DNA from: Chloroflexota bacterium
GTDB taxonomy: Bacteria; Chloroflexota; UBA11872
Assembly: GCA_022821905.1 (NCBI GenBank)
Contig: JAJECS010000018.1
Location: 51,924 to 115,923, forward strand
Direction: 5' to 3'
DNA: 64,000 bases
Position 1 is the stretch's first letter. Each line of letters begins with the position of its first letter. The position numbers were made by a program, and so were the translations under genes. Under the pieces are notes generated by a model. That model searched no databases. It was not told the DNA's origin and saw only the letters and a list, made by a program, of their open reading frames with translations. Of this stretch, positions 51,893-60,751 are shown piece after piece.

Positions 51893-53950
51893 CTACCCGA
51901 CGTAGTCCCTACCGGACCAGCGCGGGTCAAGCCACACGCGGTGGGTGGGCCGGCGCGCCGGAATCGCGTAGTTGTTCATCCACCACGGTCCGCTCACGCG
52001 TCGGTGGTAGAGGAAGAGCAGCGAGTGCTTCCACAGCTGCCCGGCGATCATCGTCCCGCGACCATGCAGGTAGCGGGAGATCTCGATCCACGCCTCCTTC
52101 AGCGCCTCCTTGTTTGGCGCATCGAACGCCGCCTGATAGAGCGCGTCGATCTCCGGGAAGCAGGTGTGGTGGTAGTTGTAGCCGTTGGGCCAGATGTTGT
52201 CGCACCCGATCCGCCGGAAGGCATCGCCCACGTCCTGCGAGCCGCCCAGGTTGGCCACGACCATCTCGTTGGCGCCTGTTTCCCACAGGTGCTCGACCAC
52301 CACGGCGCGGTCGACCCGTTCGAACTCGACCTTCAGGCCCATGTCGAGCCAGTTCGCCATCAGCGCGAGGTCTTGCGGACGCGGGGCGAACCACCCCAGC
52401 CACGTGAGCGTGTCGTCGGGGTTCCAGCCGGACTCCTCGAGCAGGGCTTTGGCCCCTTCCGGGTCGTAGGGCAGCGGCCGATAGGCGTCCATCGGTACGT
52501 CCTGCATGAACCGGATGTGGCTGAAGTGGTAGTCGTCCACGAAGAGCGTGCCAGCCATGATGTTGTTGGCGATTGACACACGATCGGCCCCAATCACCAT
52601 CGCCTCGGTCATCAGCGAGACGTTCACGTCCGGCCACTTCTCCGCAAAGATGTTGTGGTTGAGGAAGATCAGGCTCGCGAACGGCGATCGCATGGGCTGC
52701 GCCTGCATGTGCGGCATGCCGGCCAGTCGCGCATAGGCCTCGACGCTGCTGGTGCGCAGGAAGTCGAGCTCCCCCGCCTCCGTCGCCGCGTCGAGCGCGT
52801 CCGGGTCTCCATAGCGCACGATGTAGCGGTCCACCCACGGCGCACCGTATGGGTAATCATCGTTGCGGCTCAGCTCGGCGAACTGCTGGTCGATGTAGCG
52901 CTCGAACTTGAACGGCCCGTTGCCGACCGGTTGCAGCGCCATCGTGTCGAACGCCGTGGCCGGATCCAGCGCCTCATAAATGTGCTTGGGCATGGGCTGC
53001 ATGGGGTTCGGGCTCGCCCAGAATGGCTCCTGCACGCCGTCGGTGGTGAGCTGGATCGTCATGTTGTCGATCTTCTTCACCCCGCCGGTGTCTTCGATGT
53101 TGTCGGTCGGATTCTCAGCCCACGCCTTGAATCCCTTCAGCTGCTCGAGCTGCCGGGAGCCGTATCCCACGCCCCAGTCCGGGTGCGTCACGATGTGGAA
53201 CGTGTACATGAAGTCGTCCGCCGTCACCGGCTTGCCGTCGTGGAAGGTGAAGCGCTCGTCGAGGTGGAAGATGTAGGACTCTTCCGGCGCCACCTCTTCG
53301 AAGGACTTGGCCACGCCGTCGCCGAAGCGGGTCTCGAGGCTCGCGAACGGGCCGTCGCCCCAGCTGGCGCCGTGGATCAGTGAGGTGCCGACCTCCACGT
53401 TGACGATCGCCTGGTCGCTGGAGATTTGCGTGTAGCTGTTGAAGCTGGCGCCGGCGATCCCGCCGCCCCAGCTAACCCTCAGGTCCCCGCCGTATACCGG
53501 CTGACCGGCCTGCACGGACGTGGGACGCTCGACGATCTTCTCTCTCTCGATGACCTTCTCGACCTCGACCGTCACGACCTTCTCGACTTCGACGACCTTC
53601 TCGACCTCGACCGTGACGACCTTCTCGACCTCGACCACCTTCTCGATCGTGACCGGAACTTCCTTGATGACCTCCTGGACGATCGCCTGCGTCACGATCT
53701 TCTCGACCGGAACTTCCTTGACGACCTCCTTGGTCACCACGGATTCGACCGGGACCTCCTTGACCACTTCCTTGGTGATGATGGTCTCGACCGGGACCTC
53801 TTTGATGACTTCCTGTGTGACGACTCGCTCGACGACCTGCGCCTCGCCGCACGCCGCGAGCACGGCCGCACCGGCTGCCCCAAATAGGCCTGCGCTCGCC
53901 CCGCGAATCAGATTTCGGCGGGTCATCATTTTCTTTCCAACGTCAAGCAT
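51893..53950 (-). CDS. ABC transporter solute-binding lipoprotein, family 5 (copy 1)
   Basis: Binds peptides or other substrates outside the membrane and passes them to an ABC importer. 685 residues from the ATG at 53950 (AGGGA ribosome site). The signal has TRRNLIRGASAG (twin-Arg-like) and a lipobox LAAC-GEA. Residues about 40-150 are a Val/Glu/Lys repeat region (KEVPVETI and VEVEKVVTVE types) that would form an extended stalk or coiled coil. The family-5 domain shows KSFEEVAPEESYIFHLDERF, FHDGKPVTADDFMYTFHIV and QPVGNGPFKFERYIDQQ. No permease gene is adjacent. A similar gene is at 54407-56338. Confidence 0.92.
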   Translation of the reverse strand: MLDVGKKMMTRRNLIRGASAGLFGAAGAAVLAACGEAQVVERVVTQEVIKEVPVETIITKEVVKEVPVESVVTKEVVKEVPVEKIVTQAIVQEVIKEVPVTIEKVVEVEKVVTVEVEKVVEVEKVVTVEVEKVIEREKIVERPTSVQAGQPVYGGDLRVSWGGGIAGASFNSYTQISSDQAIVNVEVGTSLIHGASWGDGPFASLETRFGDGVAKSFEEVAPEESYIFHLDERFTFHDGKPVTADDFMYTFHIVTHPDWGVGYGSRQLEQLKGFKAWAENPTDNIEDTGGVKKIDNMTIQLTTDGVQEPFWASPNPMQPMPKHIYEALDPATAFDTMALQPVGNGPFKFERYIDQQFAELSRNDDYPYGAPWVDRYIVRYGDPDALDAATEAGELDFLRTSSVEAYARLAGMPHMQAQPMRSPFASLIFLNHNIFAEKWPDVNVSLMTEAMVIGADRVSIANNIMAGTLFVDDYHFSHIRFMQDVPMDAYRPLPYDPEGAKALLEESGWNPDDTLTWLGWFAPRPQDLALMANWLDMGLKVEFERVDRAVVVEHLWETGANEMVVANLGGSQDVGDAFRRIGCDNIWPNGYNYHHTCFPEIDALYQAAFDAPNKEALKEAWIEISRYLHGRGTMIAGQLWKHSLLFLYHRRVSGPWWMNNYAIPARRPTHRVWLDPRWSGRDYVG

Positions 53951-54406
53951 CGGCATTCCCTTCCGTATTTGCACATAGCGACAGTTTCGGTGTCCGACCA
54001 CGGCTCCAGCGGTTATCCCCGTTTGAGTGCGGACCTCCTCCCTTCAGTCAGTCGGCGACAGACCGTGGAACGGTGTGCGGTGGAGGAATAGTCGGCCGGA
54101 CGAGCGTCGAAGGAAGGCTTGTCCGGCTGGCCCGGCCTAGTGGATCGTCGGGCTCGTGGCGCAGGCGGCGTGCGGTCCCAGTTGCCCGTTGGAATGCCTG
54201 CATCCGGCATGTATCCGCCCAACGTCAGCCCGCACTTTGAGGCAAAGTAGTTTAGAAAGCGGAAACTCGTCAACACGGCCTAACGGCTGAACCGCCGCGG
54301 CTCGCCGCAAAGACGCCGCAACGCGGAAGAGCCGGCGGTCATTCGACCGCCGGCTCTTCGCTTGCCGCGAGTACCGCTGCTTACGCGGCGGCCTTGCGAT
54401 GAGCGT
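53951..54406. other. Region between two solute-binding protein genes
   Basis: About 455 bp between the start of copy 1 and the end of copy 2, both on the minus strand. It holds the terminator at 54326-54359 and must carry the promoter of copy 1. A weak inverted repeat, AGTTT and AAACT, is near 54250. No convincing gene was found; the 87-codon ORF on the minus strand lacks a ribosome site. Confidence 0.4.
54326..54359. terminator. Terminator hairpin after solute-binding protein copy 2
   Basis: Perfect 15-bp arms GAAGAGCCGGCGGTC and GACCGCCGGCTCTTC around ATTC, about 50 bp after the stop of the gene at 54407 on the minus strand. Confidence 0.75.
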
Positions 54407-56338
54407 TTACCGCTCCGCCCAGTACTCGTCCAGCCACACTCGCTCGATCGGCGAGTGCACGGGCATGGCGTAGAACTGCATGTAGAACGCCCCCTGCAGA
54501 CGCCTGTGATACAGGTTCCGCAGCGAACCGCGCCAAAACAGTCCGGCCACCATGTTGCCCTTGGAGTGGAGTCGCGTGGCGAACTCGATCCACCGCTCGC
54601 GCAGCGCCTCGTTGTTCGGCGCCGCCAGCATCTCCGCGTACGCCTCGTCGATCCACGGGCGGTTGATGTTCGAGTGGTTCCAGCCACCGAGCTCGTAGAC
54701 CCGGTCGCTGCACACGCGCAGGCACGCGTCCACGACGGCCTGGTCCCCGCCCATGTTCGCCATGACCATGTCGTGCACGCGCTCCTGGTAGAGCTTCTCG
54801 ATCACCGCCGAGCCGTCGACCAGGAAGAATTCAACCTTGATGCCCACCTGCTCCCAGTAGTTCTTGAGCGCCAGGTCCGTCGGCGACGGCGGCCCCCACT
54901 TGATCCAGTTGATCACCTTCTCGGAGTCCCACTGGGCTTCCTCGACGAGAGCGCGCGCCGCGTCCGGGTCGTAGGGCATGGCGCGGAAGGTGCCCTCGGG
55001 CGGGTCCTGCATCAGCGCCACGTGCTCGAAGATGTAGTCCGAGATGAACAGCGTGCCCGCGTGGAGCTCGTTGTTGACCGTGTCCCGGTCCACCGCCCGC
55101 ACCATGGCCTCGATCATCAGCGACTGCTGCTCGAGGGTCATGTCGGCGAAGACCTCGGCGGACTGGTTGAGGAACACGTGCCCGCCGAACGGCGAGCGCT
55201 GCGGGAACGGCCTCAGGTGCGCCAGGCTCGCGAGGCGCTGGAAGGCCTCGATGTTGCTCGCGCGGTGGAAGTCCTGCTCGCCGGCCTCCATCGCCGCGTC
55301 CAGCGCGTTCCGTTCACCGTAGCGGACGACGTAGTCGTTCACGTACGGCGCGCCGTAGGCGAAGTCCTTGTGCGCCGTCATGTCGGCGAACTGCTGGGTG
55401 ACGTAGCGCTCCCAGATCATCGGGCCGTTGCCCAGCGGGTTCAGCGCGCGTGTCTCAATCGCCGTCGCCGGGTCGAGACCAGCGTAGTGGTGCTGGGCCA
55501 TCGGCGGTATGTGCCAGTCGCGGCTTGCCCACCAGGCCGGGTCGGGCCGGTCGATCGCGATCTGCACCGTCATCTCGTCGATCTTCGACAGGCCGGGAAC
55601 GTCCTCCACGTTGTCCGTGGGATTCTCGCCCCAGGCCTCGGCGCCCTCGATCCGGCCCCAGTCCTTCTTGTGCTTGCCCGAGCCGTAGTTCTTGTCCAGC
55701 CCCATCTTGGCGCCGAACAACACGTCGTCCGCCGTCACCGGCACCTGGTCGTGCCATGTCACGTCAGGGTTGATGTGGAAGTTGTAGACGCGGCCTCGTT
55801 CGACCTCGTCCCAGCTGTTGGCCACGCCCTTGTCCCACTCACCCGTCATGGCCGGCGTGTCACCGGGGCCCCACGTGTCGCCATACCACAGCGGCAGGAA
55901 CACATAGTCGGTGATGTAGGCCTGCGAGCTGCTGACCTGCTTGAGCGGGTTGAAGATGTCCTGGTGGTTGGGGCCGCTGCCGCTGTGATTCAGCGTGCCG
56001 CCGCTGATCGGACCCTCCGGGATCATCATCTCGGCCGTGACTTCCTTGATGACCTCGACTTCCTTGGTGACGATCTTCTCGACCTCGACGGCGACTTCCT
56101 TGATGACCTCAACTTGCTTGACGACCTCGGTGGTCACCAGCTTCTCGACCGGGACTTCCCTGACGACTTCCTTGGTCACGACCGTCTCGACCGGGACTTC
56201 CTTGATGACCTCCTTGGTGACGACCTGCGTTTCACCGCACGCCGCCAACACGGCTGCCCCGGCAGCGCCGAATAGTCCCGCGGTCGCGCCCTTGAGGACG
56301 CGGCGTCGCGAGACGCCTGCGCGTAAGTGATGGCTCAT
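54407..56338 (-). CDS. ABC transporter solute-binding lipoprotein, family 5 (copy 2)
   Basis: Second family-5 binding protein, 643 residues, ATG at 56338 with a GGGGAGGG ribosome site 9 nt away. The signal has SRRRVLKGATAG (Tat-like) and lipobox LAAC-GET. A repeat stalk with KEVPVETVVTKEVVREVPVE follows. The family-5 part includes GDTPAMTGEWDKGVANSWDE, WHDQVPVTADDVLFG and NPLGNGPMIWERYVTQQ. Overall similar in plan to copy 1 but diverged in sequence, so probably different ligand specificity. Permease and ATPase genes are absent here. It is downstream of the sugar isomerase-like gene on the same strand. Confidence 0.92.
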   Translation of the reverse strand: MSHHLRAGVSRRRVLKGATAGLFGAAGAAVLAACGETQVVTKEVIKEVPVETVVTKEVVREVPVEKLVTTEVVKQVEVIKEVAVEVEKIVTKEVEVIKEVTAEMMIPEGPISGGTLNHSGSGPNHQDIFNPLKQVSSSQAYITDYVFLPLWYGDTWGPGDTPAMTGEWDKGVANSWDEVERGRVYNFHINPDVTWHDQVPVTADDVLFGAKMGLDKNYGSGKHKKDWGRIEGAEAWGENPTDNVEDVPGLSKIDEMTVQIAIDRPDPAWWASRDWHIPPMAQHHYAGLDPATAIETRALNPLGNGPMIWERYVTQQFADMTAHKDFAYGAPYVNDYVVRYGERNALDAAMEAGEQDFHRASNIEAFQRLASLAHLRPFPQRSPFGGHVFLNQSAEVFADMTLEQQSLMIEAMVRAVDRDTVNNELHAGTLFISDYIFEHVALMQDPPEGTFRAMPYDPDAARALVEEAQWDSEKVINWIKWGPPSPTDLALKNYWEQVGIKVEFFLVDGSAVIEKLYQERVHDMVMANMGGDQAVVDACLRVCSDRVYELGGWNHSNINRPWIDEAYAEMLAAPNNEALRERWIEFATRLHSKGNMVAGLFWRGSLRNLYHRRLQGAFYMQFYAMPVHSPIERVWLDEYWAER

Positions 56339-56479
56339 ACGTGTGCCCTCCCCATGTGGCCGGCCTGACGATGGGACAAAAAACCCACCCGAGCGTATCC
56401 GGCGCCTGTCGTCGGACTATACCGCTGTGAATTCCATCCGGTCCAGAATTGCCCGGCCTGACGGCGTGTGCAGGTCAAG

Positions 56480-57361
56480 TCAGCGGCTGCAACCAGCCGA
56501 ATCCGCGCTTCCCCGATCACTCCAGACCAACGCCACTTGCTGCGCGGCGCCCGCCACGGACGCCGGCGCGCTGTCGCGCGCGTGCAGCTCAAATGTCCAG
56601 TGGCCCGTGTAGTCGATCTGGCGAAGCGTGGACACGAGCTCGTCCCAGTTGATGCGGCCGGCCCCTGGCACCCAATGCCGGTCCTCAATGCCGTCGGTGT
56701 CCTGCAGGTGCGTCGCAATCAGCCGCTCGCCGGCGGCGCGCGCCTCCGACGCCGGATTGAGGCCGTTCACAACCGCGTGCCCGGTGTCCAGGCAGATTCC
56801 AACGGATGTGGGATACGGGTCGACAAGCGCCCGCAACTGCTCCATCCGGCAGAGCGGGCGCGGCCTGCCGCGCTCCATGAGATTCTCGCAGGCGATCCGC
56901 AGACCCAAGCGATCGGCGATCGAATAGAGCTCGTCGAGCGACCGGCGGGCCGAATCGATGGCCGTCTCGACGTTGATCGAATTCGACGCTTCGTCGTTGA
57001 AGGCGGCGCCAGTCGGGTGAATCACCACCACGTCGCCGCCAAGGTCGGCATAGGGGGCGAGCCAGGCGGCGACCTCGTAGACCGAAAGGCGCCGCTCGAG
57101 CTCGTCCACCGCCGCAAGGTTGACTGTCGGGGTGAGCGGCGCGTGCATCGTGGCCGGCCGAACCTTGGCCGACTCCAACGCCGACCGAGCGTTTGTCCGC
57201 ATGTGGTCGGAAATCAGGGGGCACAGCGGCGGCCAGAATTCGATGGCCTCGAATCCAGCCGCGGTGACGCTTGACAAGGCCTCAGCCAGCGAAGTCTTCG
57301 GCGCCTCTCCCCACATACTGGTGGCAATGGAAAATTGCGGATGTCGTTGACTCTGGTGCAT
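56480..57361 (-). CDS. Sugar phosphate isomerase/epimerase-like protein (xylose isomerase-type TIM barrel)
   Basis: Predicted metal-dependent isomerase or epimerase, 293 residues. Motifs: SIATSMWG near the start, AGFEAIEFW with a conserved Glu, VVVIHPTGAAF with His, LRIACENLMER with Glu (metal ligand), VGICLDTGHAV with Asp and His, and IATHLQDTDG with His-Asp; WTFELHARD near the end. The start at 57361 (MHQSQRHPQF) is used; the frame is open from 57454. An operator-like palindrome is 70 bp upstream. It is on the same strand as the solute-binding proteins and may serve their substrate. Confidence 0.88.
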   Translation of the reverse strand: MHQSQRHPQFSIATSMWGEAPKTSLAEALSSVTAAGFEAIEFWPPLCPLISDHMRTNARSALESAKVRPATMHAPLTPTVNLAAVDELERRLSVYEVAAWLAPYADLGGDVVVIHPTGAAFNDEASNSINVETAIDSARRSLDELYSIADRLGLRIACENLMERGRPRPLCRMEQLRALVDPYPTSVGICLDTGHAVVNGLNPASEARAAGERLIATHLQDTDGIEDRHWVPGAGRINWDELVSTLRQIDYTGHWTFELHARDSAPASVAGAAQQVALVWSDRGSADSAGCSR

Positions 57362-57912
57362 TGGCTGAATTCTTGTAGACCTCGTTGGGGTTATAGCAGC
57401 AATTGTGGACATGGTGACTGTTGGACGGCAAAAACATTGTCGAACGATGAACAACGTTTAGGTTGCGCTTAGCTCATCGACACACGGAGTTCATTGCGGC
57501 TCGCTCGGGCAGCGAGTCGGCTGCCCTTGGTCTCGGATGAGCCTGGCGAGCGCCGGTCGCCAAAAGCGCTCCCGTGCCCGCGCCGGCGAACCTCAGCTGC
57601 CGGCAGATGACTCGACGAGTGCTGTGGCGCCAGCGCCAATTACGCGCCGCGCGTATCATCCCAGCGCAGTGGTGCGCCGAGGGAGAGCCAACGGATGCTC
57701 CGCGAGGCTTGGCAGGCGGCGGGCACGCCACTGATGCGCCCCGCTACCGGCGAGCGCCGGGGATCGCGCGCCGCCCGGGCCGGTTTCGTCACCCCGCCGC
57801 CGGGCAAAGGGTCCGGCGCAGCCGACGGTCGCTCGATGCGACATTGGATGCGGTCGGCAGCGGCCAGCCACGCGTCCTCGACGAGTACAGGCGGACCCCA
57901 TTGCAGCTGTCA
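57362..57912. other. Intergenic region between isomerase and phosphofructokinase genes
   Basis: About 550 bp between divergent genes. The AT-richer part (57395-57480) holds the inverted repeat at 57432-57459. The rest is GC-rich, with overlapping ORFs on both strands, none with a ribosome site or recognisable product. The PFK frame is open through it from 57574. Confidence 0.45.
57432..57459. promoter_or_regulatory. Operator-like inverted repeat upstream of the isomerase gene
   Basis: Half-sites AAACATTGT (57432-57440) and ACAACGTTT (57451-57459) with a 10-bp spacer and one mismatch. Such dyads are typical of GntR/LacI/ROK-type repressors; no regulator gene is in the window. Confidence 0.5.
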
Positions 57913-58995
57913 TTGAGAAACATCGGGATCCTCACGGCGGGCGGCGACAGCCCGGGACTGAACGTGGCCATTCGCGGAGTCGGCAAGACTGCGATTCAAC
58001 ACTTTGGCATGCGCGTTGTTGGGTTCCGCGATGGGTTTCGCGGGCTCATGGAAAACCGGTTCATCGAGCTCAACAACGACAACCTGTCGGGAATTCTGAC
58101 CCTCGGCGGAACCATGCTGGGGGCAAGCCGCGACAAGCCCCACCGCATGCCAATTGCCGGACGCAAGGCGGACATGACCGACATCATGGTCGAGAATTTC
58201 GAAAAGCACCGATTGGATGCGCTGGTCTGTCTCGGTGGCGGAGGCACGCAGGGGAGTGCCTACCGTCTGGTTCGCAAAGGGCTGCGAATCGTCACGCTGC
58301 CCAAGACCATCGACAACGACGTCGCGGGCACCGACGTGAGCATCGGGTTCAATACGGCCTTGTCGATTGCGACGGAAGCGATCGACCGCTTGCACAGCAC
58401 GGCGCACAGCCATCATCGAATCATCGTGGTCGAGACCATGGGGCATAACACCGGCTGGCTTGCGCTCGGGGCGGGGCTTGCCGCCGGCGCCGACGTCATT
58501 CTGATCCCCGAGATTCCCTATGACATCGAGAAAATCGCCGAGGCCATTCGACGTCGCAGCATGGGCGGCCGCGGCTTCAGCATCGTGGCAATCTCCGAGG
58601 GGGCGCGGCCCATTGAAGCCGCGGCGAAATCGGGCGGCAATGACAACGCTTCCGGCGGACGAGGCAATGGGCACGGCGATTCACTGGGCGCGCAATCACA
58701 GCACGTGGCCCGGCAGCTCGAGGAGCTGACCGATCTGGAATCTCGCCTGACGATCTTGGGACACGTGCAGCGCGGGGGCACGCCGTCGGCCTTCGACCGT
58801 GTATTGGCCACCCAGTTGGGCACGTCCTGCGCGCGATTTGTGGCCGACGGCGTCACCGGCAGCATGATCGGCGTGCAAGGCGGCGAGGTCGGGCCCGTCG
58901 ACCTTGCCGACGTAGCCGGCGAGCGCAAAACCGTGCCGCTCGACCATCCCTGGGTTTCCGCCGCGCGCGACACCGGGGTCGAGCTCGGGGACTAG
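57913..58995 (+). CDS. 6-phosphofructokinase-family protein
   Basis: Phosphorylates fructose 6-phosphate in glycolysis; 360 residues from a TTG at 57913 (TTG at 57901 is an alternative; no ATG lies close). Motifs: [36 protein letters not shown] (108-112 GGGGT), PKTIDND (130-136) and [14 protein letters not shown]. The donor-site Gly104-equivalent is Gly (ATP-type) and the Gly124-equivalent is Lys (PPi-type); the Asp that binds Mg in GGDGS is Gly here. Donor use (ATP or PPi) cannot be settled from sequence. It is followed by convergent nucleotide-kinase-like genes. Confidence 0.88.
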   Translation: MRNIGILTAGGDSPGLNVAIRGVGKTAIQHFGMRVVGFRDGFRGLMENRFIELNNDNLSGILTLGGTMLGASRDKPHRMPIAGRKADMTDIMVENFEKHRLDALVCLGGGGTQGSAYRLVRKGLRIVTLPKTIDNDVAGTDVSIGFNTALSIATEAIDRLHSTAHSHHRIIVVETMGHNTGWLALGAGLAAGADVILIPEIPYDIEKIAEAIRRRSMGGRGFSIVAISEGARPIEAAAKSGGNDNASGGRGNGHGDSLGAQSQHVARQLEELTDLESRLTILGHVQRGGTPSAFDRVLATQLGTSCARFVADGVTGSMIGVQGGEVGPVDLADVAGERKTVPLDHPWVSAARDTGVELGD

Positions 58996-59022
58996 GCGTC
59001 GCTGCCGCCGCGCGGCGCGGAC

Positions 59023-59730
59023 TCAGGCGATGTCGGCGATCACGTCCTGAATGCGCCCGCGGATGGATTCAAACGTCTGCGTAATCGGCCCGCGGGCGTC
59101 CACGACATCGAAGCTATGGATGCCCGCCAGCTCGCGCAGCTGCCGGATCATGTCCGTCTGGTACGCGATATAGGTCGAATGCGGATCGGGTCCCTTCAGA
59201 AAGTCCTGACCCGATTCCCAGTAGTCGATGTTGCCGGCGTGCAGGGCGCGCGGGAGGAGCTGATCCACATCCACGTCGAGATAGATCACCTTGTCGGGGA
59301 TCGGGGCGAACGAATAGAGCCCGTCCATCCACTCACGTGGCATGCCTCGCACGCACGCCCGCGCGATGAGCGAATAGAAGTATCGGTCAGCCAGCACCAC
59401 CATGCCGGCGCGCGCCGACGGCAGGATCACCCGCTCCAGCCGGTCGCAGAAGTCGGTGGCGTAAAACAGGTTCAGCGTCACGGCGTCCAACCGGTGTCCT
59501 GTCTTGGCCCGGTCGATGCCGCGCCCCGCCAGGTTGGATCTGGTGAGTCCGGTATCCACGGCCGGAAGCCCCATGTCCTCCAGCCACTCCTTGATCAGCC
59601 GGATATGGGTTGATCGCCCGGCGCCGTCGGGGCCTTCGAAGACGATGATGCGGCCCAGGACCTCTCGGTCGTGCCATCCGGTGGGCGGCTCCCCGTAGAA
59701 GCCCAACACACGCGCCTGCCGGTTCGTCAT
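59023..59730 (-). CDS. Thymidylate-kinase-like protein with a substituted Walker A motif
   Basis: Nucleoside monophosphate kinase fold of the dTMP kinase family, 235 residues. The P-loop reads FEGPDGAGRSTH: the Walker A Lys is R39. The DR motif LADRYFYSLIARA and RLERVILPSARAG are conserved. The ATG start at 59730 overlaps the stop of the upstream homologue by four bases, so the two are translated together. Absence of the Lys should weaken phosphate binding; the protein might use an altered mechanism or form a complex with its partner. Real dTMP kinase role is unproven. Confidence 0.78.
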   Translation of the reverse strand: MTNRQARVLGFYGEPPTGWHDREVLGRIIVFEGPDGAGRSTHIRLIKEWLEDMGLPAVDTGLTRSNLAGRGIDRAKTGHRLDAVTLNLFYATDFCDRLERVILPSARAGMVVLADRYFYSLIARACVRGMPREWMDGLYSFAPIPDKVIYLDVDVDQLLPRALHAGNIDYWESGQDFLKGPDPHSTYIAYQTDMIRQLRELAGIHSFDVVDARGPITQTFESIRGRIQDVIADIA

Positions 59731-60467
59731 CGTCGGGCCCCGAGCGTGTCCAGGTAACGCCCCGTAAGTCCCGATGTCGTCAGGGCGTCGGTCAGGCCGC
59801 CGTCTTGAATCTTGAGCGCCCCGTCGACGTGCGGCTCCACGAGTTTCCGGACTTTGTGCTGCTGCTCGGTGGGCGGGGCGGTGGCATCGATGGAGATCAG
59901 CCCGAACTCATCGAGCATCCGCTCGTATTCGGTTTGGATCATTCCCTGAAACGCTTGGAAAGATCGGTTGAGATCGCTGCTCAGTCCGAGGTCCATGCCG
60001 GCCTCGTAGAACTTCAGCCGCGCCCGGCCGTCTTCGATCCGCCGAATGGCCTCCGGCAGCGGAACGTCGAAATAGAACGCCATGGTTGGCTTGGGGGCGA
60101 ACGCGTAGAGGTGGCGCAGCCAAACGGGATTGACGCCGCGGGCGGCGTCACGCGCGAACGCCGTATAGATATAGCGGTCGGCGAGCACCGTGGCCCCGGC
60201 CTGCAGCGCCGGGAGGATCTGCTCGTAGACCCGATTTGCGAGGTCCGCGCAGTGGATGAGGCTGAACGTCATCGGTGAGAACAACCGCCGTCGCTTGCCG
60301 CGACGTGTGGTGCCGCGGACGATCGGCGACGAATTCCACTCGCTTGAAACCACCAGCACGCCGCGGCTGGTCAGCCACTTGTGGAGCAGATCGAGCTGCG
60401 TGCTCTTGCCGGAGCCGTCAATCCCTTCCACCACGAACAAGCGACCCGGAAACGGTCCGGGCCGCAT
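59727..60467 (-). CDS. Thymidylate-kinase-like protein with canonical P-loop
   Basis: dTMP-kinase-family protein, 246 residues from an ATG at 60467 (the frame is open from 60629, but those 54 residues are low-complexity). P-loop FVVEGIDGSGKSTQ with K21 is canonical; LADRYIYTAFARDAARGV is the DRY region, and LFSPMTFSLIHCADLANRVYEQI the base region. It is longer than normal Tmk at the C-terminus. It is paired with 59023-59730. It may phosphorylate nucleotides or polyphosphate-related substrates, given the CYTH-CHAD gene divergent from it. Confidence 0.82.
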   Translation of the reverse strand: MRPGPFPGRLFVVEGIDGSGKSTQLDLLHKWLTSRGVLVVSSEWNSSPIVRGTTRRGKRRRLFSPMTFSLIHCADLANRVYEQILPALQAGATVLADRYIYTAFARDAARGVNPVWLRHLYAFAPKPTMAFYFDVPLPEAIRRIEDGRARLKFYEAGMDLGLSSDLNRSFQAFQGMIQTEYERMLDEFGLISIDATAPPTEQQHKVRKLVEPHVDGALKIQDGGLTDALTTSGLTGRYLDTLGARR

Positions 60468-60751
60468 GCCGTCCTCACCCGACACGACCGGCGCGCGAAG
60501 ACTCGATGGCGCGGTTGAACTGGCGTCTGGTGGGCCGACGGCGCCTTCGGCGCTGGCCGTCCTCTCCGTGCCACGGCGACTTCGCGCCGCCCACGCCCGC
60601 AAGAGGCCAGCGAGTCCGGCGAGTCTCACGGTGTGGTCCTCGAAGCGCGGAGTGGGGCTTATATGATAGTCGGCCCGCCCTGACAGATCGGGGAGAAGAG
60701 AGCCTTGGTGCGGTTCACTCTCGGGCGGTCTTGGTGACTCGCGGCCGCGTG

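Noticed and set aside
54013..54276. 87-codon minus-strand ORF between the solute-binding proteins
   Set aside because: No ribosome site, no recognised motif, basic low-complexity tail.
54362..56275. 637-codon plus-strand ORF
   Set aside because: Antisense of solute-binding protein copy 2; composition is Arg/His/Leu-rich with no motif.
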